A stretch of DNA of 9,560 nucleotides from Prevotellaceae bacterium (GCA_905371275.1 CAJPLH010000068.1:1-9560), one strand, 5' to 3'; positions 1 to 6,916 are shown, counted from the stretch's first letter. Made by a program: numbers and translations. Notes: a model not told the origin generated them from the letters alone.

Positions 1-145
1 ATCCCACTGGCATATCTGTGGGCAGTCCTTCTCCCATCAGCGTGGTGAGCATCACCGCACAGACTAAAGGCACGATGAAGATGCAAAAGAGATAGATGGG
101 ACGCGTGAGCAGTCGTCGCCATTCGCGGAGCATAACTTTTATCAT
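1..145 (-). CDS. ABC-2 type transporter permease, N-terminal fragment (runs off the window)
   Basis: Only the first 48 codons are present, starting at the ATG whose first base is 145. The peptide begins MIKVMLREWRRLLTRPIYL, a basic cytoplasmic start ending in a short amphipathic stretch. A hydrophobic first membrane segment follows (about residues 17-37), then GEGLPTDMPVG, where the periplasmic part begins. This layout, with LPxDxPVG right after the first helix, is typical of ABC-2 membrane proteins of the YhhJ/YbhR type that work with HlyD-like adaptors (family knowledge). The start lies 8 bases after the adaptor stop, so the two are almost certainly co-transcribed and perhaps translationally coupled. 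No strong Shine-Dalgarno is seen. An alternative start is the second Met at codon 5. The ATPase domain and the rest of the gene lie outside, so the exported substrate cannot be inferred. Confidence 0.8.
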   Translation of the reverse strand, partial: MIKVMLREWRRLLTRPIYLFCIFIVPLVCAVMLTTLMGEGLPTDMPVG

Positions 146-156
146 ATTAGACGTTA
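146..156. repeat. Short match to the RTTAGAS heptad repeat at the adaptor/permease junction
   Basis: The plus strand reads ATTAGAC then GTTA, an 11-base match to the heptad arrays at 1142-1183, 6834-6847 and 6917-6951. It fills the 8-base gap between adaptor and permease and supplies the adaptor stop codon (TAA on the minus strand). With one and a half units, kinship with the longer arrays is plausible but unproven. Confidence 0.4.
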
Positions 157-1134
157 TTTCAGAACAACCGTCATTCCAGGTCGGAGGTCTTTGATTTGAC
201 TCACGGGAACGGCCTTCACAGCAAAGGTTTTGAGGTCATAACTTCCCATTGACTTCGTGGCGCGCCACACGGCATAAGTACCCACATCTTTGAGATTTGT
301 CACGCGCAAACGCACTTCTTGGTTGTTCAAAGCCGGCACAAAGGCGGTGATGACGGCATCTTTTTTGAAATCCTGCAAATGGTCTTCGCGCACATTAAAC
401 GTTACCCACATTTTGTCCATCAATGCCACCGACATAATGGGGGCACCCGAACCAACGAGTTCACCAATGCTGGGATAGATATTGGTCACTTCGCCATCAA
501 GCTGTGCCACAAGCACCATTTCTTTCTGATAACTTTTCACCTCGCTGATGGCTCCACCTGCACGATTCACCAAAGCAGCAGCGGCTTCTTTGTCTTCTTG
601 CTGTGCACCATTCTTCGCCATGTCATACTGCGATTTAGCAGCACGTTCAGTGGCAATCGCCGCATCACGCTGAGCCGTCATCTCGTCGAGCTTTTGAGTC
701 GTGGCCACACCTTCGTCGAAGAGTCGTTTCACACGCGCATAACTTTTTTCCATCACCTCACGACCAGCAATGGCTTTCTGCCAAAGTTCGTAGGCACCGC
801 GTATTTGTTCTTCACGCGCTCCTTTGACGGCTTTCCGACTTTGGGCTGCCGCTGCGTCTTGTGCCGACTGGGCTTGCACCAACTTGGCATCTACTTCAGG
901 GGCTTCTAGGAGAGCGAGGGTGTCGCCAGCGTGGACAAATTGTCCTTCTTCAACAAAGATGTGCGCCACTCGGGCGGGAACTTTACTCGACACGCGATAT
1001 TCGGTGACATCGGCTTGACCTTGAATGACGTCCTTTTCGGGACGAAAGGCGAAATATCCGCACACGGCGGTGATCGTTACGACAGCCACAATCAACACAA
1101 TGGCTGGAATATAATTGGGAGCTTGCTTTTTCAT
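154..1134 (-). CDS. HlyD-family periplasmic adaptor (membrane fusion) protein of a tripartite exporter
   Basis: A 326-residue protein that should be anchored in the inner membrane and bridge the ABC permease to the TolC-like channel. One N-terminal membrane helix is visible (about 9-29). A split lipoyl/biotinyl-like domain follows: the first half at about 40-79 contains VPARVAHIFVEEGQFVHAGD, the second at about 205-238 contains LDGEVTNIYPSIGELVGSG. Between them lies a long alanine- and charge-rich helical hairpin (about 80-204) expected to contact the TolC tip. The C-terminal part (240-326) fits the beta-barrel domain and ends with the family-typical LRPGMTVVLK. Its length and simple layout resemble the YhiI-type adaptors found beside ABC-2 permeases (family knowledge). 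It lies 71 bases downstream of the channel gene, with a heptad array in that gap, and 8 bases upstream of the permease. The MKKQ start directly before the membrane helix is the natural choice. Substrate unknown; drug efflux and export of a cell product are both possible. Confidence 0.9.
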   Translation of the reverse strand: MKKQAPNYIPAIVLIVAVVTITAVCGYFAFRPEKDVIQGQADVTEYRVSSKVPARVAHIFVEEGQFVHAGDTLALLEAPEVDAKLVQAQSAQDAAAAQSRKAVKGAREEQIRGAYELWQKAIAGREVMEKSYARVKRLFDEGVATTQKLDEMTAQRDAAIATERAAKSQYDMAKNGAQQEDKEAAAALVNRAGGAISEVKSYQKEMVLVAQLDGEVTNIYPSIGELVGSGAPIMSVALMDKMWVTFNVREDHLQDFKKDAVITAFVPALNNQEVRLRVTNLKDVGTYAVWRATKSMGSYDLKTFAVKAVPVSQIKDLRPGMTVVLK

Positions 1135-1141
1135 TTTAGAA

Positions 1142-1183
1142 AATAGAGATTAGACGTTAGAGATTAGACGTTAGAGGCTAGGG
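1142..1183. repeat. Heptad tandem repeat (RTTAGAS), about six units, in the channel/adaptor spacer
   Basis: On the plus strand the units are AATAGAG, ATTAGAC, GTTAGAG, ATTAGAC, GTTAGAG and GCTAGGG. The middle four are exact alternating copies and the outer two are degenerate. The array takes up most of the 71-base gap between the TolC-like gene and the adaptor gene, so it is transcribed (as the complement) in their shared mRNA. Each unit carries TAG on the plus strand and most carry TAA on the minus strand. The same motif recurs at two other gene junctions in the window. Confidence 0.85.
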
Positions 1184-1191
1184 CTTCTAAC
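1170..1191 (-). other. Imperfect hairpin in the spacer between channel and adaptor genes
   Basis: GTTAGAGG (1170-1177) and CTTCTAAC (1184-1191) pair over 7 of 8 positions around a 6-base loop. In the leftward transcript this stem lies just after the channel stop codon. It has no following U-run on that strand, so it is not a standard terminator. It could affect mRNA stability or lower downstream expression, or be a by-product of the repeat sequence. Confidence 0.35.
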
Positions 1192-1205
1192 CTTTCTAGT
1201 CCTTT

Positions 1206-2756
1206 TTAGTTGGCCATTGCTTTTTTGAGGGCAGCATTGGCGAGTTGCAAATCGATTTGTGCATCCACCACATCGGTTTTGGCAGCCATCCACGCGGTTT
1301 GCGCAGCCAGGAGGTCGGAAGTGGTGATGACTCCTTCGTCAAAACCCACACGCGCCATACGGAGATTTTCTTCCGCCTTGGAAAGATTGCGGCGAGAGAG
1401 CGACAATTTCTTTTGCGCCTCGTTGAGCAACAGATGATTTTGCGTCACTTGCAGGGTGATTTTCTCTTGGGCTTCCTGCGCTTTGAGTGCAGTCATCGCC
1501 ACATCGGCCTTTGCCGCACGCACTTTATGCTTCGCTTCGCCCCATTCCCACAAAGGAACTTTGAGCAAAAGCCCCACACTCCACGTGCCCTTAAACTTCT
1601 TCTCAAAACCATTGAACATACTAGGATAAGTCATCCCATATCCTCCCGTCAACGCCAGCGTGGGCAAGAAGGCGGAACGGTCTATTTTCACTTTTTCCTC
1701 ATAAATCTTTTGTCCCAACGCCAGTTGTTTCAGTTCGGAACGCTGCGACAAAGCCATCGCCACGGACTCCGCAGCCGATGTTGAAGCCATTTTCACCTCG
1801 CCAATAGGCGCGGTTTCTGTTGTTTCTTGCAGTGCCAAATCACTGTCCAGTGGCAAACCGCAAAGTTGCGCAAGAAGCATTCGCGACAAAGACTCTCCAT
1901 CTTCCACGCGGAGCAAAGTGACATCGGCCTTGTTCAATTCCACAGCCACGGCCAGCGCATTCGATTTAGTAGCCACACCTTCACGCACCATCTTCTCCAC
2001 ATCGTCATTGAGTCTACGCAACAAATCGCGATATTCCACAGCCAGCGCGCGTTTGTGGTGCAAACTCACCACTTGCCAATAGGCTTTGTCCACATCATAG
2101 AGCAATTCTTGTTCCGCTTGGCGCACTTTCTCGCCCGCAAGTTGGGCAGAATAGCCCGTCAAACGGTCGTAAGCACGGATTTTTCCCCCCATATACAAAG
2201 GTTGGGTGAACATCACCGCACCCACAGCCACATTGCGCGTGTCGGTGTTCAATTTCTCCGCCAAGTTATTGCCCACTGCGTTGAGTCCCATCTCAGCTTG
2301 TTTTCCAGCCCCCATACCTTTTTGGAGCAAGGGAAAGAGGTCGGGATGTTTGGCCAATAGTCCTTGTGCCGCCTGCATAAATTGTGGCGTAATGCCCTGC
2401 ATCAATTGTGTGCCCAAAGTGGGCAAACTGGCTTGTTGCTCGGCGGAGAGGAGCGAAAGGCTGTTGCCGGTGTGGAAATAAGCCCCCACAGCCGACACCT
2501 TCGGCAAATAGTTGGTGCGTGCCACGCGATGTTCTTCCTCGGCTTTGGTCACGGCCATTTGCGCCACTTGGAGCGATTTGTTGTGCTGTAAAGCCAATGC
2601 GCGATAATCCTCCAATGTGCGCGGCACTGCCACACGAGGTTGCGCCTTTTCTTGCGATGGAGTCTGCACCACCTGCGCCTGTGCCTGCAGTTGTCCCTGC
2701 CAAGACATAGTCCCAACAGTCAACATCGCAGCAAAATATAACGATTGTTTCTTCAT
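1206..2756 (-). CDS. TolC-family outer-membrane efflux channel
   Basis: Predicted 516-residue outer-membrane channel, the exit duct of the tripartite exporter encoded with the two genes downstream. The start chosen (codon at 2756) gives a clean signal peptide: MKKQ, a hydrophobic core, and LQAQA before cleavage near residue 27. The mature N-terminus has no Cys, so it is not a lipoprotein of the OprM kind. Two internally repeated OEP halves are visible. The first has a strand at 84-94 (LPKVSAVGAYF) and one at 179-192 (GAVMFTQPLYMGGK); the second has strands around 363-374 and 391-404 (WSVGLLLKVPLWEWG). Long helical stretches lie between them (193-300, 405-512). The first surface loop (95-175) is unusually long, about 80 residues against about 18 in the second half. 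Alternative starts are 2786 (MAHNK..., preceded by GGAG at 7 bases) and 2876; the latter adds 40 residues that hide the signal peptide and is unlikely. Confidence 0.88.
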   Translation of the reverse strand: MKKQSLYFAAMLTVGTMSWQGQLQAQAQVVQTPSQEKAQPRVAVPRTLEDYRALALQHNKSLQVAQMAVTKAEEEHRVARTNYLPKVSAVGAYFHTGNSLSLLSAEQQASLPTLGTQLMQGITPQFMQAAQGLLAKHPDLFPLLQKGMGAGKQAEMGLNAVGNNLAEKLNTDTRNVAVGAVMFTQPLYMGGKIRAYDRLTGYSAQLAGEKVRQAEQELLYDVDKAYWQVVSLHHKRALAVEYRDLLRRLNDDVEKMVREGVATKSNALAVAVELNKADVTLLRVEDGESLSRMLLAQLCGLPLDSDLALQETTETAPIGEVKMASTSAAESVAMALSQRSELKQLALGQKIYEEKVKIDRSAFLPTLALTGGYGMTYPSMFNGFEKKFKGTWSVGLLLKVPLWEWGEAKHKVRAAKADVAMTALKAQEAQEKITLQVTQNHLLLNEAQKKLSLSRRNLSKAEENLRMARVGFDEGVITTSDLLAAQTAWMAAKTDVVDAQIDLQLANAALKKAMAN

Positions 2757-2995
2757 TTTCTTACGTATTGTTTTGTTGTGTGCCATTTCACTACTCCACA
2801 CTTCTTTGAGGATTCTGGCATTGCCAGCAACCGAAATATCGTACAATTTTGAAAAGTCAGTGCAAAGAGTAGCCATACGACGCTGTGAAAAGTGCGATTC
2901 AAGAGTTTAGAAGACTATATATCAATTATTTTACAGACATTTCCGTGCTCTATCTTCCCTTTTTCGAGAAAAGTACACTGCATCTTTTCACGCTG

Positions 2996-3027
2996 CAAAA
3001 TTACAGTTTATCGATTTTTCCAGCAAA
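2996..3027 (-). promoter_or_regulatory. Bacteroidetes-type promoter for the efflux genes
   Basis: On the minus strand TTTG (3027-3024) is followed, after 20 bases, by TAATTTTG and a C (3003-2996). This fits the Bacteroidetes housekeeping consensus (-33 TTTG, -7 TAnnTTTG, spacer about 19-21; established knowledge). Transcription would start near 2990, giving a leader of roughly 200-235 bases before the channel start. The boxes are seen directly; activity is inferred. Confidence 0.65.
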
Positions 3028-3227
3028 AAAATAAGATAAATCGCACAATCATAAGGTCATATTGCTATGTTTTTGCAGCGGTGTTTCTACATTTTGATAA
3101 AATGAGTCTCAACCTTATCTCCCTTTCTCGAAACTCTGCCAACACCATTTCTATTTTTATTCAGAGAAAAACGTATGGTTTGCGGTATTCATCGACAGTC
3201 TATTTTCCCTTTGCGCTTGGTCTCTGA

Positions 3228-3337
3228 AAAACAACACGATGTTTTGATGAAAACAACACGACATTTTAATGAAAACGACACGATATTTTGATGAAAACAA
3301 CATGATGTTTTTGTGCAAACAACACGTCGTTTTTTTC
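3228..3337. repeat. 22-bp tandem repeat, five copies
   Basis: Contiguous units begin at 3228, 3250, 3272, 3294 and 3316. The first begins AAAACAACACGATG and ends TTTTGATG. Units 2-4 differ from unit 1 at two or three positions; the fifth is more decayed, with about six changes, mostly at its right end. Each unit contains AAAACA...TGTTTT-like arms around an ACACGA core, so it is an imperfect palindrome. The 22-bp period is close to two helical turns, which would put the cores on the same DNA face. No unique spacers lie between copies, so it is not a CRISPR array. It sits about 200 bases from the leftward -33 box and about 130 bases upstream of the rightward one. It could be a multi-site binding array or a neutral minisatellite of the kind that gives rise to spurious small ORFs in these genomes. 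Confidence 0.85.
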
Positions 3338-3465
3338 GCTCCAAGAAACACTCTCTTTATCAAGGAGTTGACCTCTATCATTTTTCAATCGTGCAACCCT
3401 TACTCACAAAACGAGTCCTCAAAAGGAGATTTTCCTCTGTTTTTCAAGGAAATCATACCACAAAA

Positions 3466-3497
3466 TTTGGTCAATCGCCAAAAATACTATAAATTTG
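3466..3497 (+). promoter_or_regulatory. Bacteroidetes-type promoter for the GH95 genes
   Basis: TTTG (3466-3469), 20 bases, then TAAATTTG followed by C (3490-3497): a full match to the -33/-7 consensus with ideal spacing. Transcription would start around 3502-3505, leaving a leader of about 220 bases before the ATG at 3727. No equally good match lies closer to the gene; a TATATTTA at 3633-3640 lacks a partner box. Confidence 0.68.
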
Positions 3498-3512
3498 CCA
3501 CGCAAAGTTTGC
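3494..3512 (+). promoter_or_regulatory. Operator-like inverted repeat over the predicted transcription start
   Basis: The -7 box runs into TTTGC (3494-3498), CAC, GCAAA (3502-3506), G, TTTGC (3508-3512). The right part, GCAAA-G-TTTGC, is a perfect 11-base palindrome, and the left TTTGC also pairs with the same GCAAA. Its position across the -7 box and the first transcribed bases is where a repressor would act. No binding protein can be named, and chance is possible in AT-rich DNA. Confidence 0.35.
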
Positions 3513-3726
3513 AGAATAGCCTATTGAAATATCCCTTTTGCGCTCAATTTAGAAGATTAAGACGCTAAATGTGAGGAATAAACGGGACGCGAAAGTTTGA
3601 AACACCTCAACATAAACTAACTCCTTGAAAGATATATTTATGCAGTATATCATTCTTTCTTTTTAGGAAAAATACAATTTTCTGCTAGACATCGCAATCG
3701 TTCATCTCAACCTCCCTTTTACCACA

Positions 3727-6700
3727 ATGAAAAGATTCTACGCACTGTTTCTCCTTTGCTGTATGCTGACAGCAAATGCACTCGCACAACTCGCTCCTGA
3801 GTTTTCAACTCCCGAAAAACCGGTCTATTTTCGCATACAATTTACCCAAGGTAACGTGTTTCTCTCCGATGAAGGCAATGGCAACCTACTGAAATCGCAA
3901 GTGGCATTGCCCGTAGAGGCTCAGAAATTCCAGTTTATCGGCACAAAGAAGAAATGCGTGCTGCGCTCCGCACTCGGACACTATGTGACGATGCAACAAG
4001 GCACTGCCCCCGATGGTCGCAGCGGACAATTTTTCGCAACAACGACTGATGCCCAAAAGGCCGCCAATTTTGCGTTCAAGGCACTAGGTAATAGATATGA
4101 ATTGGCTAATTTGGGTGAGAGCAGCAGAAACTTTATGAACCTCTTTGGCGGTAGCGGTGCTGGTCGTGTGCTGGGGATGTGGGATTTTGGCGATGCTGGC
4201 AATCGTTTTGTCCTCAAATCCGGTGACATAAAGGTAACGATGCCCGACCGTTATACGGGTTATCACAATGTGGTGCGTGCTATGGGAGAATATCCTTTGG
4301 CTGGTGTAGCGAATTTTGCCCCCAAGAATCCCCTCACCCTTTGGTATCCCTCACCTGCCAACGCGGGTTCTAACCCCTGGATGGAATACAGTTTGCCCAT
4401 CGGCAACGGACAGTTGGGCGCGTGCATCTTTGGTGGCGTGAAAACAGACGAAATCCAATTCAACGAAAAGACGCTTTGGTGGGGCACTCCTAAGGATATG
4501 CAGCGCCAAAGTGGTGATGGTCCTGTGTCGGGCTTCGGATGCTATCTCAATTTTGGTGGACTTTTCGTGCAAAACCTCAATGCGAACCTTTCGCAAGTGA
4601 AAGACTATGTGCGCTATCTCGACATCGAAACAGCCGTGGCTGGGGTGAAATTCACCGACCAAACCGGTACGCAATACACGCGTCGCTATCTTTCGTCACA
4701 ACCCGATGGCGTGATTGCGGCACTCTACGAAGCTGAGGGCGCCAACAAACTCGATTTGCAATTCACCCTCATCTCTGGCGATACGCTCAAAACGAAGAAA
4801 ACACAATATGCTGCCGACGGTTCGGGCTGGTTTGCTGGAAAATTGCCCACCGTCTTCCACAACGCGCGCTTCAAAGTGGTGCCTGTGGGTGGCACAATGA
4901 CGGCTACTGCTGATGGTATTGTGGTGAAAGGTGCGAACAGAGTTCTGGTGATTCTCGCTGGGGGTACGTCATTCGACCCCATCCTTCCCGCACGCACCCA
5001 AGGCACTGCCGAAGACCTCAACACGCGCATCGCCACCCTCGTGGACAATGCTGCGAAGAAATCATTTGAAACCATCGAAGCGGCCAACATTGCCGACCAC
5101 CAATCTTATATGGGTCGCGTGGCCTTCCATCTCGAAGGTGCAGCTTCTCAGCGCAATACCAAGGACTTGGTGGACTATTATAGCGCAACGCCCAACAACC
5201 GCAACACTCCTGATGGCTTGTTCCTCGAACAACTCTACTTCAACTATGGCCGCTATCTGAGCATTTCTTCTAGCCGCGGTGCAATGCCTTTGCCCAACAA
5301 CTTGCAAGGTATTTGGAACAACCGCCACGATGCGCCTTGGAACTCTGACGTGCACAACAACATCAACGTGCAAATGAACTATTGGCCTGCGGAACCTACG
5401 AACCTTTCCGACTGCCATCTGCCTTTCCTCAACTACATCATCAACAATGCGCAGAGCGAAGGTTGGCAACGTGCAGCGCGCGAGTTCAACAAAATCAACG
5501 GAAAGCCCAACAAGGGTTGGACGGTCTTCACAGAGTCTAACATCTTTGGCGGTATGTCCACTTGGAGCAGCAACTACTGCGTGGCCAACGCTTGGTTGGT
5601 TTATCACCTCTGGCAGCACTATCGCTACACCCTCGACCGAGAATTCCTCCGCCGTGCTTGGCCTGCTATTTGGGGAAGCGCAGAGTTTTGGATTCACCGT
5701 CTGAAGAAAGCCAACGATGGTACGTACGAAGCGCCCAACGAATGGTCACCCGAATATGGTCCTAAGCAAGATGGTGTGGCTCACGCTCAACAATTGGTGA
5801 CTGCCAACTTGCAAATTGCTCACGATGTTGTGGAAATGTTTGGTGCAAAAAGCCTTGGTCTCTCTGACACTGACCTCCAACTCCTCAACGATCGTTTGGC
5901 TCATCTCGACAAGGGTTTGCACATTGAGAAATATCGCAACGACTGGGCACAAAGAGAAGCCAAAGAGCGCGGCATTTCTAAGGATACTCCTCTCTTGAAA
6001 GAATGGAAATATAGCGACTATCGCGCTGGGGGTGATGTGAACCACCGCCACCTTTCTCACCTTATGTGTCTTTATCCCTTCAACCAAGTGCAAGAAGGTG
6101 ACAAGGGTTTCTATGAAGCTGCGAAAAACTCTCTCGCACTCCGCGGTGATGATGCCACTGGTTGGTCCATGGGATGGAAAACAAATCTCTGGGCTCGCGC
6201 AAAAGATGGTAACCACGCTCGTCGTATTCTGAGCAACGCACTGAAACACGCGCAAGCCACTCACGTGGTGATGTCTGGCGGTGGCGTATATTACAACCTT
6301 TGGGACGCGCATCCTAGTTTCCAAATCGATGGTAACTTCGGCGTCACTGCGGGCATTGCGGAGATGTTGCTGCAAAGTCAGAATGAGGTCATCGAGATTC
6401 TCCCTGCTCTTCCCTCTGATTGGACTGCAGGTTCTATCACGGGTCTAAAAGCTGTGGGCAACTTCACCGTAGATTTGGCTTGGAAGGAGGGGAAACCTAC
6501 TATGGTGTCCATCACATCTCACAAGGGTTCTACGCTTCGTGTGAAAGGGGCGAACCTCAACAAGGTGATGATTCAACTGAATGGCCAACAAGTGAAGCCT
6601 CAACTGGCTAAGGGCTTTGATGCACAACTCCACATTTATGAGATTCCTGGTGTGAAAGCTGGCGACAAAGTGGTGATTGACTATTCTAAACCCACGGCTA

Positions 6701-6831
6701 TTGGTACTGTTTATGCTGACAACACCACAAACAACGCTTCTTCTCTTCCGGTCTATGACCTCTCCGGCAGACTTGCCCACGCTTCTGCCCAAGGCATCCT
6801 CATCGCGCAAGGTAAAAAGGTGATAAAATAG
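3727..6831 (+). CDS. Secreted GH95 family glycosidase, probable alpha-L-fucosidase, with an extra N-terminal domain
   Basis: A 1034-residue exo-glycosidase predicted to release terminal alpha-linked L-fucose by inversion. A type I signal peptide is clear (MKRFYALFLLCC..., cleavage after ANALA at residue 20). An N-terminal domain (about 28-170) carries FIG...VLRS (70-81) and FGGSGAG...GMW (140-152). I read it as a possible beta-trefoil-like sugar-binding module, uncertain. The GH95 N-terminal beta domain starts near 201 (NPLTLWYPSP, then GNGQLGACIFGG), followed by the (alpha/alpha)6 barrel (about 490-895). By motif comparison with Bifidobacterium AfcA, Asn545 and Asn547 (NNINVQMNYW) match Asn421/423, Glu676 (SPE) the general acid Glu566, and Asp868 (QIDGNFG) Asp766. 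His543 matches the His found in fucosidases where a characterised alpha-L-galactosidase has Thr. A beta domain follows from about 899. The tail (1009-1034, YDLSGR...GKKVIK) resembles Bacteroidetes C-terminal sorting sequences. A paralogue follows 148 bases downstream. The exact linkage cleaved is not determinable here. Confidence 0.92.
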   Translation: MKRFYALFLLCCMLTANALAQLAPEFSTPEKPVYFRIQFTQGNVFLSDEGNGNLLKSQVALPVEAQKFQFIGTKKKCVLRSALGHYVTMQQGTAPDGRSGQFFATTTDAQKAANFAFKALGNRYELANLGESSRNFMNLFGGSGAGRVLGMWDFGDAGNRFVLKSGDIKVTMPDRYTGYHNVVRAMGEYPLAGVANFAPKNPLTLWYPSPANAGSNPWMEYSLPIGNGQLGACIFGGVKTDEIQFNEKTLWWGTPKDMQRQSGDGPVSGFGCYLNFGGLFVQNLNANLSQVKDYVRYLDIETAVAGVKFTDQTGTQYTRRYLSSQPDGVIAALYEAEGANKLDLQFTLISGDTLKTKKTQYAADGSGWFAGKLPTVFHNARFKVVPVGGTMTATADGIVVKGANRVLVILAGGTSFDPILPARTQGTAEDLNTRIATLVDNAAKKSFETIEAANIADHQSYMGRVAFHLEGAASQRNTKDLVDYYSATPNNRNTPDGLFLEQLYFNYGRYLSISSSRGAMPLPNNLQGIWNNRHDAPWNSDVHNNINVQMNYWPAEPTNLSDCHLPFLNYIINNAQSEGWQRAAREFNKINGKPNKGWTVFTESNIFGGMSTWSSNYCVANAWLVYHLWQHYRYTLDREFLRRAWPAIWGSAEFWIHRLKKANDGTYEAPNEWSPEYGPKQDGVAHAQQLVTANLQIAHDVVEMFGAKSLGLSDTDLQLLNDRLAHLDKGLHIEKYRNDWAQREAKERGISKDTPLLKEWKYSDYRAGGDVNHRHLSHLMCLYPFNQVQEGDKGFYEAAKNSLALRGDDATGWSMGWKTNLWARAKDGNHARRILSNALKHAQATHVVMSGGGVYYNLWDAHPSFQIDGNFGVTAGIAEMLLQSQNEVIEILPALPSDWTAGSITGLKAVGNFTVDLAWKEGKPTMVSITSHKGSTLRVKGANLNKVMIQLNGQQVKPQLAKGFDAQLHIYEIPGVKAGDKVVIDYSKPTAIGTVYADNTTNNASSLPVYDLSGRLAHASAQGILIAQGKKVIK

Positions 6832-6833
6832 AC

Positions 6834-6847
6834 ATTAGACGTTAGAG
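6834..6847. repeat. Heptad repeat, left block in the spacer between the GH95 genes
   Basis: Two exact units, ATTAGAC and GTTAGAG, begin two bases after the stop codon of the first GH95 gene. They match the four central units at 1149-1176. The array then breaks off into the palindromic cassette and resumes at 6917. Confidence 0.75.
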
Positions 6848-6894
6848 GGTCACAGACCCTTTTATACTCGGGGTCACAGACCCTTTTATGCTCG
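6847..6894 (+). repeat. Tandem 24-bp hairpin repeat, two copies, with terminator-like shape
   Basis: Two adjacent 24-base copies (6847-6870, 6871-6894) differ only at one base (A at 6866, G at 6890). Each folds as GGGTC-ACA-GACCC followed by TTTTAT, a short GC-rich stem with a U-rich tail on the plus strand. The first begins 16 bases after the stop codon of the upstream gene, so the pair could act as weak intrinsic terminators or as an mRNA 3' end stabiliser. The stem is only 5 bp, so strong termination is doubtful. Duplication of the whole unit including CTCG suggests a repeat element rather than a plain terminator. Confidence 0.7.
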
Positions 6895-6910
6895 CCACGA
6901 CAAGCGTGGC
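6894..6910. repeat. GC-rich palindrome completing the intergenic cassette
   Basis: GCCACG (6894-6899) and CGTGGC (6905-6910) pair perfectly around ACAAG. It directly follows the tandem hairpins and is followed by TCGGGC before the heptads resume. There is no U-run, so it is not a terminator on its own. Its shape resembles REP-type intergenic palindromes, but I recognise no named family. Confidence 0.6.
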
Positions 6911-6916
6911 TCGGGC

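Larger units (their letters stand above)
2757..3726. other. Divergent intergenic control region, AT-rich, no credible gene
   Basis: About 970 bases separate the leftward efflux genes from the rightward glycosidase genes. Short open frames exist on both strands, but none has a recognisable protein. The one at 3157-3381 (minus) is simply the 22-bp repeat read as protein, with the phrase VVFIKMSCCF-like recurring. What can be supported here is a leftward promoter at 2996-3027, the 22-bp tandem repeat at 3228-3337, a rightward promoter at 3466-3497 and an inverted repeat at 3494-3512. The rest (about 3030-3225 and 3515-3726) shows no motif I can name. No regulator gene sits between the two units. 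Confidence 0.75.

Noticed and set aside
2861..2871. A second leftward promoter (TACTCTTTGCA on the minus strand) closer to the channel gene.
   Set aside because: The TA and TTTG are three bases apart instead of two, and no TTG lies 19-21 bases upstream; the nearest is about 28 away.
2757..2876. Extension of the TolC-like protein to the upstream ATG at 2876 (556 residues).
   Set aside because: It would put 40 non-conserved-looking residues before an excellent signal peptide starting at 2756. The ATG at 2786 has a GGAG at 7 bases and remains a weaker alternative.
3228..3337. A small CRISPR array.
   Set aside because: Repeats are contiguous with no unique spacers, the unit is 22 bp, and no cas gene is nearby.
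3157..3381. A 74-codon minus-strand open frame with internal repeats (recurring VVFIKMSCCF-like phrases).
   Set aside because: The protein repeat is just the 22-bp DNA repeat translated, and the reading frame has no signal, domain or good start context.
3479..3506. A leftward promoter using TATTTTTG (3486-3479) with TTTG at 3506-3503.
   Set aside because: The spacer is only 16 bases, it overlaps the better rightward promoter, and no gene starts nearby on that strand.
3633..3640. A closer rightward -7 box, TATATTTA, for the first GH95 gene.
   Set aside because: The last base departs from TAnnTTTG and no TTG lies at the required distance upstream.
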